This document shows, piece after piece, positions 53,139 to 62,532 of a stretch of DNA of 64,000 nucleotides. The notes beneath the pieces are model-generated. The model worked only from the letters and a program-made list of their open reading frames with translations. It searched no databases and had not been told where the DNA came from. The first letter of the stretch is position 1; each line of letters begins with the position of its first letter. A program made the position numbers and the translations under genes. The stretch is from contig NZ_GL379778.1 in the NCBI RefSeq assembly GCF_000143765.1, forward strand, positions 1 through 64,000, written 5' to 3'. The stretch is from Sphingobacterium spiritivorum ATCC 33861. Lineage in GTDB: Bacteria; Bacteroidota; Bacteroidia; Sphingobacteriales; Sphingobacteriaceae.

Positions 53139-53169
53139 GGAGGGGACTTTGCTGAAAGTCTCCTTTTTT
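53139..53169 (+). terminator. Intrinsic terminator after susD
   Basis: GGAGGGGACTTT and AAAGTCTCC form a stem with a GCTG loop (about 53139-53163, with one wobble and a bulge) followed by TTTTTT. It lies 17 bases after the stop. Confidence 0.75.
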
Positions 53170-53287
53170 ATGTTTTCTTTTACAGAATAAAGAAAAGTTA
53201 GGGATAATTGGTAAATCAGTGCTAAATAATTATTTTTATAGCTTGGGGTATCTGTTGAAGATATAATAATAGAGAAGAAGCTAAGAA

Positions 53288-53992
53288 ATGAACGAAATAC
53301 TGTTAGTAGAGGATGAACAAAATGTCGCTGAACTGGTTATTCAGGGATTGGAAGAGGACGGATATAAAGTCATTCATGCTATGGATGGTCTTAAGGCATT
53401 AGAAATTGTACGGACAAAGGCTGTGGATCTGGTTATTCTGGATATTTTGCTACCTCAAATGAACGGGCTGGATGTGTGTAAAGCTATCCGGGATTCGGGA
53501 TATACAGATCTTCCTGTACTGATGCTTACTGCTCTTGGAAGTCCCGAAAATGTGGTGCTTGGACTGGATAATGGCGCGGATGATTATATGTCAAAACCCT
53601 TTAAATTAATCGAATTAAAGGCAAGAATAAGAACGCTACTGCGCCGTAAGTCAGAGATTTCAAAATCTGTACAAAGCCAGATGAAAAATGAAGTATATCG
53701 TTACAGTGTGTTAAAACTTGATGATTATCAAAAAGTAGCTTACTGTAATGATGAGGAGCTCAATCTGACTTCTACTGAATATCGTCTTTTACAGCTTTTT
53801 ATGCGATCACCCAAAAAAGTCTTTATGCGAAGCGAATTGCTGGATGAAGTATGGGGGATTAATTTTGATATAGGCTCAAATGTTGTGGATGTATATGTCA
53901 ACTACCTGCGCCGTAAAATAGAAAAACACAGCCCGATGAAATTGATTCATACGGTAATCGGTATGGGATATGTTCTCAAAGGAGATGAATAA
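53288..53992 (+). CDS. OmpR-family response regulator
   Basis: The protein has 234 residues. The receiver domain (1-120) has acidic residues Glu8 and Asp9, phospho-acceptor Asp52 (Leu-Val-Ile-Leu-Asp-Ile-Leu) and the Lys of Ser-Lys-Pro-Phe near 102. The C-terminal winged helix (about 135-232, Leu-Thr-Ser-Thr-Glu-Tyr-Arg-Leu-Leu-Gln-Leu-Phe) binds DNA. It pairs with the histidine kinase starting nine bases after its stop. Confidence 0.95.
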   Translation: MNEILLVEDEQNVAELVIQGLEEDGYKVIHAMDGLKALEIVRTKAVDLVILDILLPQMNGLDVCKAIRDSGYTDLPVLMLTALGSPENVVLGLDNGADDYMSKPFKLIELKARIRTLLRRKSEISKSVQSQMKNEVYRYSVLKLDDYQKVAYCNDEELNLTSTEYRLLQLFMRSPKKVFMRSELLDEVWGINFDIGSNVVDVYVNYLRRKIEKHSPMKLIHTVIGMGYVLKGDE

Positions 53993-54000
53993 ATAAATTT

Positions 54001-55356
54001 ATGCGTAGTTACAACAAGACACTTTACTTTTCTATTGGCATCCTGATTGTTTATACCGTTCTGTTTGTCACATTCATCTTTTATTCTATTTCTAATTTTG
54101 CATTCAGTGATTTCTATAAACGATTAGAACTGCGCCGTAAGCTTGCTGCAGAGCGCTTGCTCAAGACCGATCATAGCGGGGATCAGCAGCATCTTCAGAC
54201 TGAATATGTTGAGAATCTGTTCAATCAGAAGGAGTTTATGGCGGAGATTGATAAGCAGGGTAATTTTCGTTCTATTGTGGCGTTTCCCGCCGATCTGTCC
54301 GGACAGATCAGTAAAAACGGTCCCAGTAATTTTAAAGACGGCAAAATCTTCTATTCTACTAATATCTACCAAAAGGATGGTCGTCATTATCTGATCGGGG
54401 TATCTGCCGAAAATTATTTCTACACCCATCATCTGGCTTATCTTCGTAACCTGTTGTTTATCAGCCTTCTGTTTGCCTGTTTGCTGATCATTGTTATTTC
54501 AATGATTGTAAAGCGTTCTTTTCTGAAGCCTATTCACAAAATCATCAAGGAAGTCGAAATTATCGGATCGGAGAATCTGTATCTCAGGCTGAATGAATCA
54601 AAAGATAAAAGCGTACTTAACAAACTGGCCGCTACTTTCAACAGCATGCTCAACAGGATAGAAACTTCTTTTGAAACACAGAAGAACTTTATAAGTAATG
54701 CTTCGCATGAATTAAATACACCACTTACTTCCATCATTGTGACAGCTGATCTCGCACTTTCCAAGCAGAGGACAGATGATGAATACAGAACAGCACTTTC
54801 CCGAATTATGGATGCAGCCGGACATCTGGAGAAAAAAACGCATGCCTTGCTGTTACTGGCGCGTACAGGCTATGAAGGAAATAAAATCAATTTCAAACCC
54901 ACGCGTGTCGACCAGGCCGTAATGGATGCTGAATTAATGGTCAAGCAAATAAACAATAAGTTCAGGATTAAAACAGATTTCAGTTTGTTGCCGGAAGATT
55001 CCATGCGTCTGAAAGTAAATGGTGTACTTCCTTTGTTGCATCTGGCCTTTTCTAATATTATTTCCAATGCCTGCAAGTATTCTGCGGATCAGACTGCATA
55101 TATCGCTTTGGGAGCCTCAAAGGATAAGGTTGTTATTGTTATCAAAGACAATGGTATCGGTATTCCTGAGAAAGAACTCAAACATATCTACGATCCTTAT
55201 TTCAGAGCTTCCAATACGCTTAATTATTCTGGATACGGGATAGGTTTGCCACTGGCCCGTAATATTATACATATGCACAACGGTCAGTTGCGGGTGAGCT
55301 CGGTTGAAGGACAGGGAACGACTGTCACTATCGAATTACCTTCTCTTTTTGTCTGA
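54001..55356 (+). CDS. Membrane sensor histidine kinase
   Basis: The protein has 451 residues. There are two membrane helices (about 9-30 and 151-171) around a 120-residue extracytoplasmic sensor, then HAMP (about 172-225). The phospho-acceptor His236 lies in Ser-His-Glu-Leu-Asn-Thr-Pro-Leu, and the ATPase has an N box (Asn-Ile-Ile-Ser-Asn-Ala-Cys-Lys), Asp-Asn-Gly-Ile-Gly-Ile-Pro and Gly-Tyr-Gly-Ile-Gly-Leu-Pro. It acts on the preceding regulator. The signal is unknown; genes downstream (Usp-like, membrane, DUF1275) could be its targets. Confidence 0.95.
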   Translation: MRSYNKTLYFSIGILIVYTVLFVTFIFYSISNFAFSDFYKRLELRRKLAAERLLKTDHSGDQQHLQTEYVENLFNQKEFMAEIDKQGNFRSIVAFPADLSGQISKNGPSNFKDGKIFYSTNIYQKDGRHYLIGVSAENYFYTHHLAYLRNLLFISLLFACLLIIVISMIVKRSFLKPIHKIIKEVEIIGSENLYLRLNESKDKSVLNKLAATFNSMLNRIETSFETQKNFISNASHELNTPLTSIIVTADLALSKQRTDDEYRTALSRIMDAAGHLEKKTHALLLLARTGYEGNKINFKPTRVDQAVMDAELMVKQINNKFRIKTDFSLLPEDSMRLKVNGVLPLLHLAFSNIISNACKYSADQTAYIALGASKDKVVIVIKDNGIGIPEKELKHIYDPYFRASNTLNYSGYGIGLPLARNIIHMHNGQLRVSSVEGQGTTVTIELPSLFV

Positions 55357-55483
55357 TTTTAATCCGGTTTTAATCCGTTTTAAGCATTTTAATCTCATTT
55401 TAATTTCTTCCTTAAAAGTCTAATGGACTTCTAATGTGCGGTTAATGCTGCTGCAATAGTGCTGTCTTACTTTTGTAAGTACT

Positions 55484-55999
55484 ATGGCAAAGGCAAAAAG
55501 AATATTGATACCGACGGATTTCAGCATCCATTCTTTACAGTTTCTGATTACCGTATTAGAAGAGGAGCCGGCGGCTCAGGTAGAGGTTGTACTCGCATAT
55601 GGTATGCGTTCCGGTTCGTTCATGACTGAACTATTTATTTTTTCCAAAGAAGAGTATCTGCAAAAGGTACAATCTGAAGAATTTATAAAAGGATGTCAGA
55701 TGATAGAAAACCGTTTCGGTGAAAAGGTCAGTGGACTGTATGCAGATGTGCTTACTTCTGATAACCCTAACTATATCCGAAACTACCTTAAAGGAAATCA
55801 TATTCACGAAGTCATATTACACGAAGAGCATTACAGTACCTGTACGCACAAACATTATCTGGACCTTCACCGTCCTATGATGAAAGCTGCACCTTTTTTA
55901 TCGGTATTGTCTGACTCTTCACTTTCAGAGAAACAGCATGCTGAACAGAATGAAATTGCTGATTTATTTTTTAGAAGTCAATATGATGTTACGTATTAG
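55484..55999 (+). CDS. Universal-stress-protein-like protein
   Basis: The protein has 171 residues. The N-terminus Lys-Arg-Ile-Leu-Ile-Pro-Thr-Asp-Phe-Ser-Ile-His-Ser matches the first strand of UspA domains, but the usual Gly-x2-Gly-x9-Gly-Ser/Thr ATP loop near the C-terminus is missing. The later part has Glu-Val-Ile-Leu-His-Glu-Glu-His and many His residues. It is therefore a diverged Usp-like protein, probably not ATP-binding. Its end overlaps the next gene by 17 bases. Confidence 0.6.
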   Translation: MAKAKRILIPTDFSIHSLQFLITVLEEEPAAQVEVVLAYGMRSGSFMTELFIFSKEEYLQKVQSEEFIKGCQMIENRFGEKVSGLYADVLTSDNPNYIRNYLKGNHIHEVILHEEHYSTCTHKHYLDLHRPMMKAAPFLSVLSDSSLSEKQHAEQNEIADLFFRSQYDVTY

Positions 56000-56486
56000 T
56001 AAATCTACATTAACGAAGGTCAATTATGTATTGATTATTTCCTTGTTGATGGTTGCATTGACAGGAGTATTGTTTTCCAGAAGCCCTGAAAAACTTATTC
56101 AGGGGGAATGGGAAGAAGTGGGATGGTATTTTGAAAAGTCTGATTACAATAATAAGACCAGTAGTCAAAGTGGTTATATCAATGAACAGATGAAGTTGGA
56201 AATCTTTGATCAGGTGGTGCCTTATCATATGAATGTATGGCATTTTGCAGAGAATGGAAGCATTCTTTCTGAGCAGGACACAGATAGCCTGCAATGGTAT
56301 ATCAAAGGTCGTGGTCATATTCTGGAACTCCGTAAGGATGGAAGGAAAATTGAGAGTTTTCAAATTCAGAACCTGACAAGAGATAAGATGGAATTGCATT
56401 TTAATCTTGATCTGCAAGTCAAAGGAGTTGTAAAAATAGTTTTAAAAAGAAAAGAATTAGAAAATAATTATGCTAAGAAAGTATAG
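55983..56486 (+). CDS. Small membrane-anchored protein of unknown function
   Basis: The protein has 167 residues from the ATG at 55983 (55986 is possible; an in-frame start at 55938 would lie far inside the upstream gene). A single hydrophobic helix (about 14-32) is followed by a beta-rich domain with Ile-Gln-Gly-Glu-Trp-Glu-Glu-Val-Gly-Trp-Tyr and Gly-His-Ile-Leu-Glu-Leu-Arg, which looks lipocalin-like. It overlaps the genes on both sides (17 bases each), so the three are translated as a unit. The function is unknown. Confidence 0.65.
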   Translation: MMLRISKSTLTKVNYVLIISLLMVALTGVLFSRSPEKLIQGEWEEVGWYFEKSDYNNKTSSQSGYINEQMKLEIFDQVVPYHMNVWHFAENGSILSEQDTDSLQWYIKGRGHILELRKDGRKIESFQIQNLTRDKMELHFNLDLQVKGVVKIVLKRKELENNYAKKV

Positions 56487-57255
56487 TAATCATAGAACGC
56501 AACAGGACAACATGTGGCTGGGAGGCTTGACAGCCTTCTCAGCAGGCATGACTAATGTCGTGTCGGTGATTGTCTTTTTCTCCTTTACCTCTAATATTAC
56601 GGGGTATTATGCTGTTTTTTCACAGGAGGTATCCAAAGGCAATTGGTATCAGGGAGCCGTCGTACTTTTGTGGATCTTACTTTTCTTTATCGGAAGTCTG
56701 GTTTCCAATAGTTTGATTATTCACGGTAAAGGCAGGTGGAGTCAGTATGTATCGCATGCCGTGCCCATCATGCTGGAGATTATCAGTATACTTGGTGTGG
56801 GAATCTACCTGGAATTCTTTTATCAGGAGACCTTACAGGAAACAGAATTTTTAGTAGGGGCCTTATTATTTGCGATGGGACTTCAAAATGGTCTTACAGC
56901 AAGTATTTCCAATTCTGTGATTAAGACGACGCACCTTACCGGTCTGTCAACGGATCTCGCTATTCTGGTATCAATGTTTGCCAAAAGGGAAAACCGTCGG
57001 AATAAGGCATTGGTGCAGAAATTTCACTTGTTGCTCACGATATTATTTGCGTATATCATTGGCGGACTGACCAGCGGACTGGTTTACAACTATATCGGGA
57101 ATAAGGCTTTTTATGTCGTTTGTTTTGTATTGCTGGTTATTGCTTTTTATGATTATTATAAATTGAAAATGATCAGATACCATTATGAAAGAAGACATCG
57201 CAAAAGAGAGAAAGTGGAAGCAAAAAATCTGATGCCTGAACAGATGGAGATATAA
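56470..57255 (+). CDS. DUF1275 (YoaK-like) membrane protein
   Basis: The protein has 261 residues with six predicted membrane helices. Leu-Thr-Ala-Phe-Ser-Ala-Gly-Met-Thr-Asn-Val and Ser-Asn-Ile-Thr-Gly-Tyr near the start, and Met-Gly-Leu-Gln-Asn-Gly-Leu-Thr-Ala ... Thr-Thr-His-Leu-Thr-Gly in the middle, are the DUF1275 signatures. The C-terminus is a basic tail (Tyr-Glu-Arg-Arg-His-Arg-Lys-Arg-Glu-Lys). It is a transporter-like family without a proven substrate. It is the last gene of the unit that starts with the Usp-like protein. Confidence 0.85.
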   Translation: MLRKYSNHRTQQDNMWLGGLTAFSAGMTNVVSVIVFFSFTSNITGYYAVFSQEVSKGNWYQGAVVLLWILLFFIGSLVSNSLIIHGKGRWSQYVSHAVPIMLEIISILGVGIYLEFFYQETLQETEFLVGALLFAMGLQNGLTASISNSVIKTTHLTGLSTDLAILVSMFAKRENRRNKALVQKFHLLLTILFAYIIGGLTSGLVYNYIGNKAFYVVCFVLLVIAFYDYYKLKMIRYHYERRHRKREKVEAKNLMPEQMEI

Positions 57256-57363
57256 TGGAGGAACGATCCTAACAATATGACGGCCGTTCTTCTTGCAAAC
57301 AGTGTACGTTAAAAATATTTATAATTGAGTTTTTTTAGTTTTTCAGGGTAAACCGGTGCTTTT

Positions 57364-57402
57364 AAAGTTGGCTGATTTCAGTAGTAGATCAGTCAACTTT
57401 TG
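57364..57402 (+). terminator. Intrinsic terminator after DUF1275
   Basis: AAAGTTGGCTGAT (57364-57376) and ATCAGTCAACTTT (57388-57400) form a 13-bp stem with one wobble pair and an 11-nt loop, followed by TTTT. It is 109 bases after the stop. Confidence 0.75.
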
Positions 57403-57702
57403 CTTTGTGTTCGGGTATTAGGGGGGATCAATTCAAATCGCTCTGCTAACTCCGGTTTACTGCAGGGACGGCTTATCATAACCTCTTCTCTTCTGAAAAC
57501 AGTCGTGTCATGGTGAGAAACCCAAAGTTTATCCGCTTCCTAAGAATCGCTCTTGTATTTTATTTTTGAAATAACGTTACTCTTCTTATTTTCCGCATTA
57601 AAAAGTACAGCTCATAAAACAAATACTTAAAACAATGAGATGCAGTTTATATTCTGATTACATATTTTACTCATATATTGATATAGCGGCACATCTTATG
57701 TT
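57403..57702. other. Gene-free stretch before the antiporter gene
   Basis: About 300 bases between the terminator and the convergent antiporter stop. The longest start-to-stop frames are around 20 codons and look random. I see no repeat or RNA-like structure. Confidence 0.4.
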
Positions 57703-59286
57703 TTAAATAACTCTCAATCGTTCTTCTTCCAGATCGATCTGATAGAGTTGCTGACGGATGAACTCTTCGTTTACTGCCGGATCTTTATTTAATTCGGTAA
57801 GAAACTGACGCTGACTTTCGAGCAGTTCATAGAAGACAGCTTTTGTCTTATCACTCATCCAGCTGTCATCAGCAGCTTTTGTCTTATCTTCCCAATGTTT
57901 CATGATCAGATCCATCCCTGCATGTCCTTTCAGTTCATTGTCATATTTGTGCTTTAGAAACTGATAGGTGTGTTGTTTCAGATCCTGTTTCATCTTTTGT
58001 CTGGCTGATTTTTCTTTTTCCTCGTTTATAAATGCGCGGAATGAGCCACTTTTTTCTATAAAATAAGGAAGCGTAAGTCCTTGAACAACAAGGGTGAGCA
58101 ATATAACTACAAAGGTGATAAATAAGATCAGATTGCGATATGGAAACGCCATGCCATTGTCGAAAGCAACAGGTATGGATAATGCCGCTGCTAAAGAGAC
58201 TACACCCCGCATACCTGTCCAGCCTAGTAGCAGAGGCATGAGCAATTGTCTTCTTCTGGAAGTAGCACGCGGCGCCACATTGGGACGAAAAATAAGGGTG
58301 GCCATCATCGCTGCATACGAGCTGACGATACGGGCTGCAACGAGTACTACAGTTACCAGGACTCCATATCCTATGGCTGTACGGAGGGGGATACCTTTGG
58401 AGCGTAGACCTTCTACGATCTCTGGAAGTTCCAGACCTATGATGAAAAAAACGGTACCATTGAGAATAAATACAAAACTCTCCCATACGCTGTAACCTCT
58501 GATACGACTGGTGCTATTCAGGAATATCAACCTTCTGGCAGACATAAACAATCCGCCACAAACGACAGCCATCACTCCCGAACTGTGCACCTGCTCGGCA
58601 ATCCAATACATAATATACGGTTCAATGAGTGTAAGGGTGATGTCGGATGCGGCATCTGTCGGAAGGCGTTTGTGTGCCTGCACAAATAGCCAGGCCAGTA
58701 CCAGTCCTATACCTGCACCGCCCACCACCATCCAAAGAAAACTAAGTGTTGCTTCATGCCAGATAAACTGTCCGGTGCCCACTGTCACTAACGCAAAGCG
58801 GAAGATAATCAATGAGGATGCATCATTGAGCAGACTTTCTCCTTCCAGAATGGCAGATGTTGACTTGGGGATTTTTACAAATTTGGTGATGGCTCCGGTA
58901 CTCACAGCATCCGGAGGAGATACAATGCCGCCTAATAGAAATCCAAGTGCAATCGTGAAGCCGGGAATAAAGTAATTCGCTGCCAAGGCTACGGATAACG
59001 CTGTGAAAAAGACGACAAGGAAAGCAAAGCTACCGATGATGCGCCACCATTTTTTCATCTCTTTAAAGGAGATGGACCAGCTGGCTTCAAAAAGCAGGGG
59101 AGGGAGAAATATAAAGAAAATAAGATCAGGATTAATTCTTACGACTGGTAATCCCGGTATAAAACTGATCAGTAGCCCGCCGATAACCAGAAGTATGGGA
59201 TAAGCGATTCGGAGTCTCGCAGCCCACATGTTCAGGAGTACGATGACGGCTATCATAGCCAAAATAAGAGGGAAGAAGGTGTGCAT
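57703..59286 (-). CDS. CPA1-family Na+/H+ antiporter
   Basis: The protein has 527 residues with 12 to 13 predicted membrane helices in the first 410 residues and a 115-residue charged cytoplasmic tail. Glu-Gly-Glu-Ser-Leu-Leu-Asn-Asp-Ala-Ser-Ser (about 147-157) holds the ion-binding Asn-Asp pair of CPA1 exchangers, and Phe-Phe-Ile-Phe-Leu-Pro-Pro-Leu-Leu-Phe-Glu-Ala is the usual inhibitor-region motif. Trp-Thr-Gly-Met-Arg-Gly-Val-Val-Ser-Leu-Ala-Ala-Ala is another conserved helix. It exchanges Na+ or K+ for protons. The bestrophin gene lies 36 bases upstream on the same strand. Confidence 0.92.
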   Translation of the reverse strand: MHTFFPLILAMIAVIVLLNMWAARLRIAYPILLVIGGLLISFIPGLPVVRINPDLIFFIFLPPLLFEASWSISFKEMKKWWRIIGSFAFLVVFFTALSVALAANYFIPGFTIALGFLLGGIVSPPDAVSTGAITKFVKIPKSTSAILEGESLLNDASSLIIFRFALVTVGTGQFIWHEATLSFLWMVVGGAGIGLVLAWLFVQAHKRLPTDAASDITLTLIEPYIMYWIAEQVHSSGVMAVVCGGLFMSARRLIFLNSTSRIRGYSVWESFVFILNGTVFFIIGLELPEIVEGLRSKGIPLRTAIGYGVLVTVVLVAARIVSSYAAMMATLIFRPNVAPRATSRRRQLLMPLLLGWTGMRGVVSLAAALSIPVAFDNGMAFPYRNLILFITFVVILLTLVVQGLTLPYFIEKSGSFRAFINEEKEKSARQKMKQDLKQHTYQFLKHKYDNELKGHAGMDLIMKHWEDKTKAADDSWMSDKTKAVFYELLESQRQFLTELNKDPAVNEEFIRQQLYQIDLEEERLRVI

Positions 59287-59322
59287 CGGATGAGTTGTGC
59301 TGTAGTTTTAATGGAAAGATTT

Positions 59323-60351
59323 TTACATCAGTACGTCTTTGACAGGTTGTATAGGTTTTGGAATGTCCGTTTCTCCCAGCATCTGCAACAGATCGATTTC
59401 TATGGTTCTGCAGATAGAAAGCATCGGAATGTCTGTACCTAATCCTTCAAAAGGATTTTCGGAATAATCCCCAATCAATTCCATCAGTACATAGATCCAG
59501 CCTACGATTGTCCCAAAGGGTATCATCAGCCAGACTCCGGCATCTCCCAGTTTTGAAAATTCGGCAACAATCCCTAAAGGTAAGAGCAGTATAAAAATAC
59601 AGTTGAAAATAAAACTCAGATTGGCATATTGCCGGGGTATCGGAAATTTTTTGATCCGTTCGGCTCTTCCCTGATGATCGTAGAAATCGGAAAGCACTTT
59701 TTGCAGATCCAGCTGTTTCCGCATATGCAGGACTGCTTGTTCTTCCAGTGCTGCCAGTTGCTGAGATTGCAGGTTGATGAGCTGGGTTGCCTTATTAGCA
59801 GCAGTGCGGAGTTCCTGATCATCAAAGAAATAATTTTGTTTTTGGGTTTCGTTCAGGTAATCTCTATACAAACCCACACCCTCCAGTTCCTGACGTTTTC
59901 GGGCTATTTTTCCAAAGTGCCCTCTCAGACTTACATGTTCCCATTGTGTAGGGACCAGTAGTTGTTCCCGAAGGGTATACAGCCAGGCTATATGGCGGTA
60001 TATCAGGTGTTTTTTTAGCTGATTGATCTCATTCGATGTAAACTGTGTATCTGCACTGTTGCATACAAAAGCATTTACCATAGTTCCCCAGCTTCTGCTG
60101 CTGTTGACGATTGCACCCCATATTTTTCGCGCTTCCCACACCCTGTCGTAAGACTGGTTGTTTTTGAAGCCTATATAAAAAGCTAATGCCGTACCGACTA
60201 AAGATACCGGCAACCAGGGAATAGAAATCCAGTGCCACCCGGCTACTTTATAAAGGATGGATACCAATACCATATAGGTAATCAGCCACCAGAGGTGATG
60301 ACCTGCGAATCTGAAAATTGCCGTCAGACTAAGCGTTTTTCTTACAATCAT
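59323..60351 (-). CDS. Bestrophin-family channel
   Basis: The protein has 342 residues from the ATG at 60351. A longer start at 60393 would be upstream of the -7 box at 60382-60375. Characteristic features are Ile-Pro-Trp-Leu-Pro-Val-Ser-Leu ... Tyr-Ile-Gly-Phe-Lys-Asn-Asn-Gln-Ser-Tyr-Asp-Arg-Val-Trp-Glu-Ala-Arg-Lys (about 40-76), an N-terminal and a C-terminal helix pair, and a long cytosolic helical middle. Bacterial bestrophins are cation or anion channels. It is probably cotranscribed with the antiporter, so both may serve ion balance. Confidence 0.88.
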   Translation of the reverse strand: MIVRKTLSLTAIFRFAGHHLWWLITYMVLVSILYKVAGWHWISIPWLPVSLVGTALAFYIGFKNNQSYDRVWEARKIWGAIVNSSRSWGTMVNAFVCNSADTQFTSNEINQLKKHLIYRHIAWLYTLREQLLVPTQWEHVSLRGHFGKIARKRQELEGVGLYRDYLNETQKQNYFFDDQELRTAANKATQLINLQSQQLAALEEQAVLHMRKQLDLQKVLSDFYDHQGRAERIKKFPIPRQYANLSFIFNCIFILLLPLGIVAEFSKLGDAGVWLMIPFGTIVGWIYVLMELIGDYSENPFEGLGTDIPMLSICRTIEIDLLQMLGETDIPKPIQPVKDVLM

Positions 60352-60374
60352 GAATTTTAAGTGTGATGTATACT

Positions 60375-60382
60375 CAAATATA
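60375..60382 (-). promoter_or_regulatory. -7 element of the bestrophin-antiporter operon
   Basis: TATATTTG on the minus strand (60382-60375) matches the consensus and is 23 bases before the ATG at 60351. Confidence 0.5.
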
Positions 60383-60555
60383 AAATATTTCATGAATTAT
60401 TTGTGTAAAGGAGAAGGTAGACAAATTACAAAACAACAAAAGGAATCTGATTTGTTTTGTGAAAAAAAATATTTTGAAAATTATTTTTTATTCTCATATA
60501 TTTATATTTAAATTTATTTTTCCGTTTAATGGAATTATAATTAACCAGATAAATT

Positions 60556-61209
60556 ATGAAATTTCAACCCAAGAAATGTATTGTTGCGCTATTCTTAGTC
60601 GTAGCATCAGGTTATGTCAATGCTCAGGAGCAAATTATTAAAGATAATTTACAGATAGGCGAATATGATTATTCCATTGAATTGGGACCCGGAAAAAGGT
60701 TATACTTTGGAGGTATCTCTGAATCCACCGACTTTCTTTCTATGTACCGGTATAATGAAGCGTTTAATAGCAGTCATCTGAGGGTAGAGATCGGAGATGA
60801 TCACGGATCTCCCGGAGACCGTTTTGTTGTCGGGGCAAAAGATTACAGAACAGGCTTGTATCATCCTTACTTTCAGGTGCTAGCTAATGGAAATATAGGG
60901 GTTGGGATGAATGAACCAGCTGAAAGACTCTCTGTAAATGGTAATATCAGAACAAAGGAGATCAAGGTTGAAGCCGCTAATTGGCCGGATTATGTTTTTA
61001 AGAAAGATTATAAATTAAGATCACTCTCCGAGCTTAATACCTATATAGAGGAGCATGGTCATCTGCCGGATATTCCTAAGGCAGCTGAAGTTGAGAAAGA
61101 AGGAGTATCACTTGGAGAAATGAATAAATTATTGCTTAAGAAAGTAGAAGAATTGACGCTTTATATACTTAATCAGGAGAAAAGGATTAGTGAATTAGAA
61201 AAGAGATAG
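60556..61209 (+). CDS. Secreted tail-fibre-like protein, second paralogue
   Basis: The protein has 217 residues with a signal peptide (1-22, ending Val-Asn-Ala-Gln). A short beta-rich domain (about 30-110) precedes the Asn-Ile-Gly-Val-Gly turn, Glu-Arg-Leu-Ser-Val-Asn-Gly-Asn-Ile-Arg, Gly-His-Leu-Pro-Asp-Ile-Pro-Lys and a coiled-coil end (about 185-217). The last 110 residues closely match the protein at 4027-4692, while the N-terminal parts differ. It is followed 54 bases later by a large RHS/SpvB-like gene, so the two probably form one surface-exposed system. Confidence 0.78.
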   Translation: MKFQPKKCIVALFLVVASGYVNAQEQIIKDNLQIGEYDYSIELGPGKRLYFGGISESTDFLSMYRYNEAFNSSHLRVEIGDDHGSPGDRFVVGAKDYRTGLYHPYFQVLANGNIGVGMNEPAERLSVNGNIRTKEIKVEAANWPDYVFKKDYKLRSLSELNTYIEEHGHLPDIPKAAEVEKEGVSLGEMNKLLLKKVEELTLYILNQEKRISELEKR

Positions 61210-61263
61210 CTGTAATAAGTTATTTAGAAAGTAAATACAGACCTAAACTAATCAATCCAAATT

Positions 61264-62532
61264 GTGAAAAATAGATTTTTAATATTGATGATTTGCTTAT
61301 GTATAGCAGGAGCAAATAATAGAGCATACTCACAAATTCCCGAAGGACCGAAGCTTCCGAACAATATACCACCGTCACCTACAGCAGCTTCATTAGGAAT
61401 CTACGGAGAGGTACCTGTTAATAATTATTCCGGACAGGTTAATGCTGAAATACCATTATATAAATATAGTCAAAGTGGTTTTGAGTTAGATATGAAATTA
61501 TCTTATTTAAGTTCCGGACTTCGGTATCTGGATAAAGCTTCGATAGTAGGACTTGGCTGGAGTTTAAATGCAGGAGGTGTAATTACCAGAAGTATTAAAT
61601 CTGTGGATGATCTCAGGCCCAACGGATTTTCAAATGGGACCTCCAAGGACGCAGAGCCGGATATATTTTTCTATAATTTCAATGGTAGAACAGGGCGATT
61701 TATTTTACCCTATTCTGCCGGACTGCAGTCTGCTAAAATAATTAATCAATCGGAAGATATCCTGATTTACAGGGAGAATGATGATAATTTTGCAGCCTTA
61801 ACTCCGGATGGCGTAAAATATTATTTCAGACAAAAAGAATATTCTTCATTAACAAGCCCTTCGAATATTACAAATGATGTGATTTCAGCATGGTATCTCA
61901 GTGAAATAGTATTGAATAACAATGAAAGGATAGTTTTTACCTATAGTGTTGCTCCTCGTAGTCTACTATCTTCTTCTTCGCAATTAATGCAAATTAGTAT
62001 TAGCTCTATTGGTACAACTGCAACCACTCCTGAATGTAATACTCAAATAATAAATAGCTATCCTCGATATCAGAGTCTCGGAGGTAATACTATAGCTAAG
62101 GCTGATGAAGTACTGCTTCAACGTATAACCGGAAAAAATGGACAAATTGCCTTTTCTTATGATGAGAGAGAAGATCTTCAAACTTCGGACGGGAAGGCCA
62201 AAAAACTAATATCATTTTTAATAAAAAATAATGAAAACGAGGTTCTCCGAAACTTTAATTTTGACTATTCTTATTTTTCGGTTGATGGGAATACCGCTAG
62301 TCGGAGATTAAAATTGACTAAAGTGGAAGAATCGGCATCCGATATCTTACAAAAGAAAACACACACTTTGGGATATTATGAAGGGAATATTCCAATGACC
62401 ACCGCTGCAACACAGAAATATTATGGGTATTACAGTCAGGATCCTTTTGTGACAATGCTCAAATCTATCACTTATCCTACAGGTGGATACACACAATTTA
62501 CCTATGAAAATCATGATTATTTACCAGTGTGA
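61264..62532 (+). pseudogene. RHS/SpvB-like secreted surface protein, N-terminal part before a frameshift
   Basis: The frame gives 422 residues: a signal peptide (1-23, ending Ala-Tyr-Ser-Gln) and a beta-rich region with Gly-Glu-Val-Pro-Val-Asn-Asn-Tyr-Ser-Gly and Val-Gly-Leu-Gly-Trp-Ser-Leu-Asn-Ala-Gly-Gly-Val-Ile-Thr-Arg, as in the N-terminal part of Bacteroidota RHS/SpvB-type proteins. It stops at TGA 62530-62532, but reading on in another frame continues the same kind of sequence. One extra GT unit in GTGTGAGTGT, or one lost base, explains the break. The gene is probably disrupted here or contains a sequencing error. The start is an unusual GTG at 61264. Confidence 0.7.
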
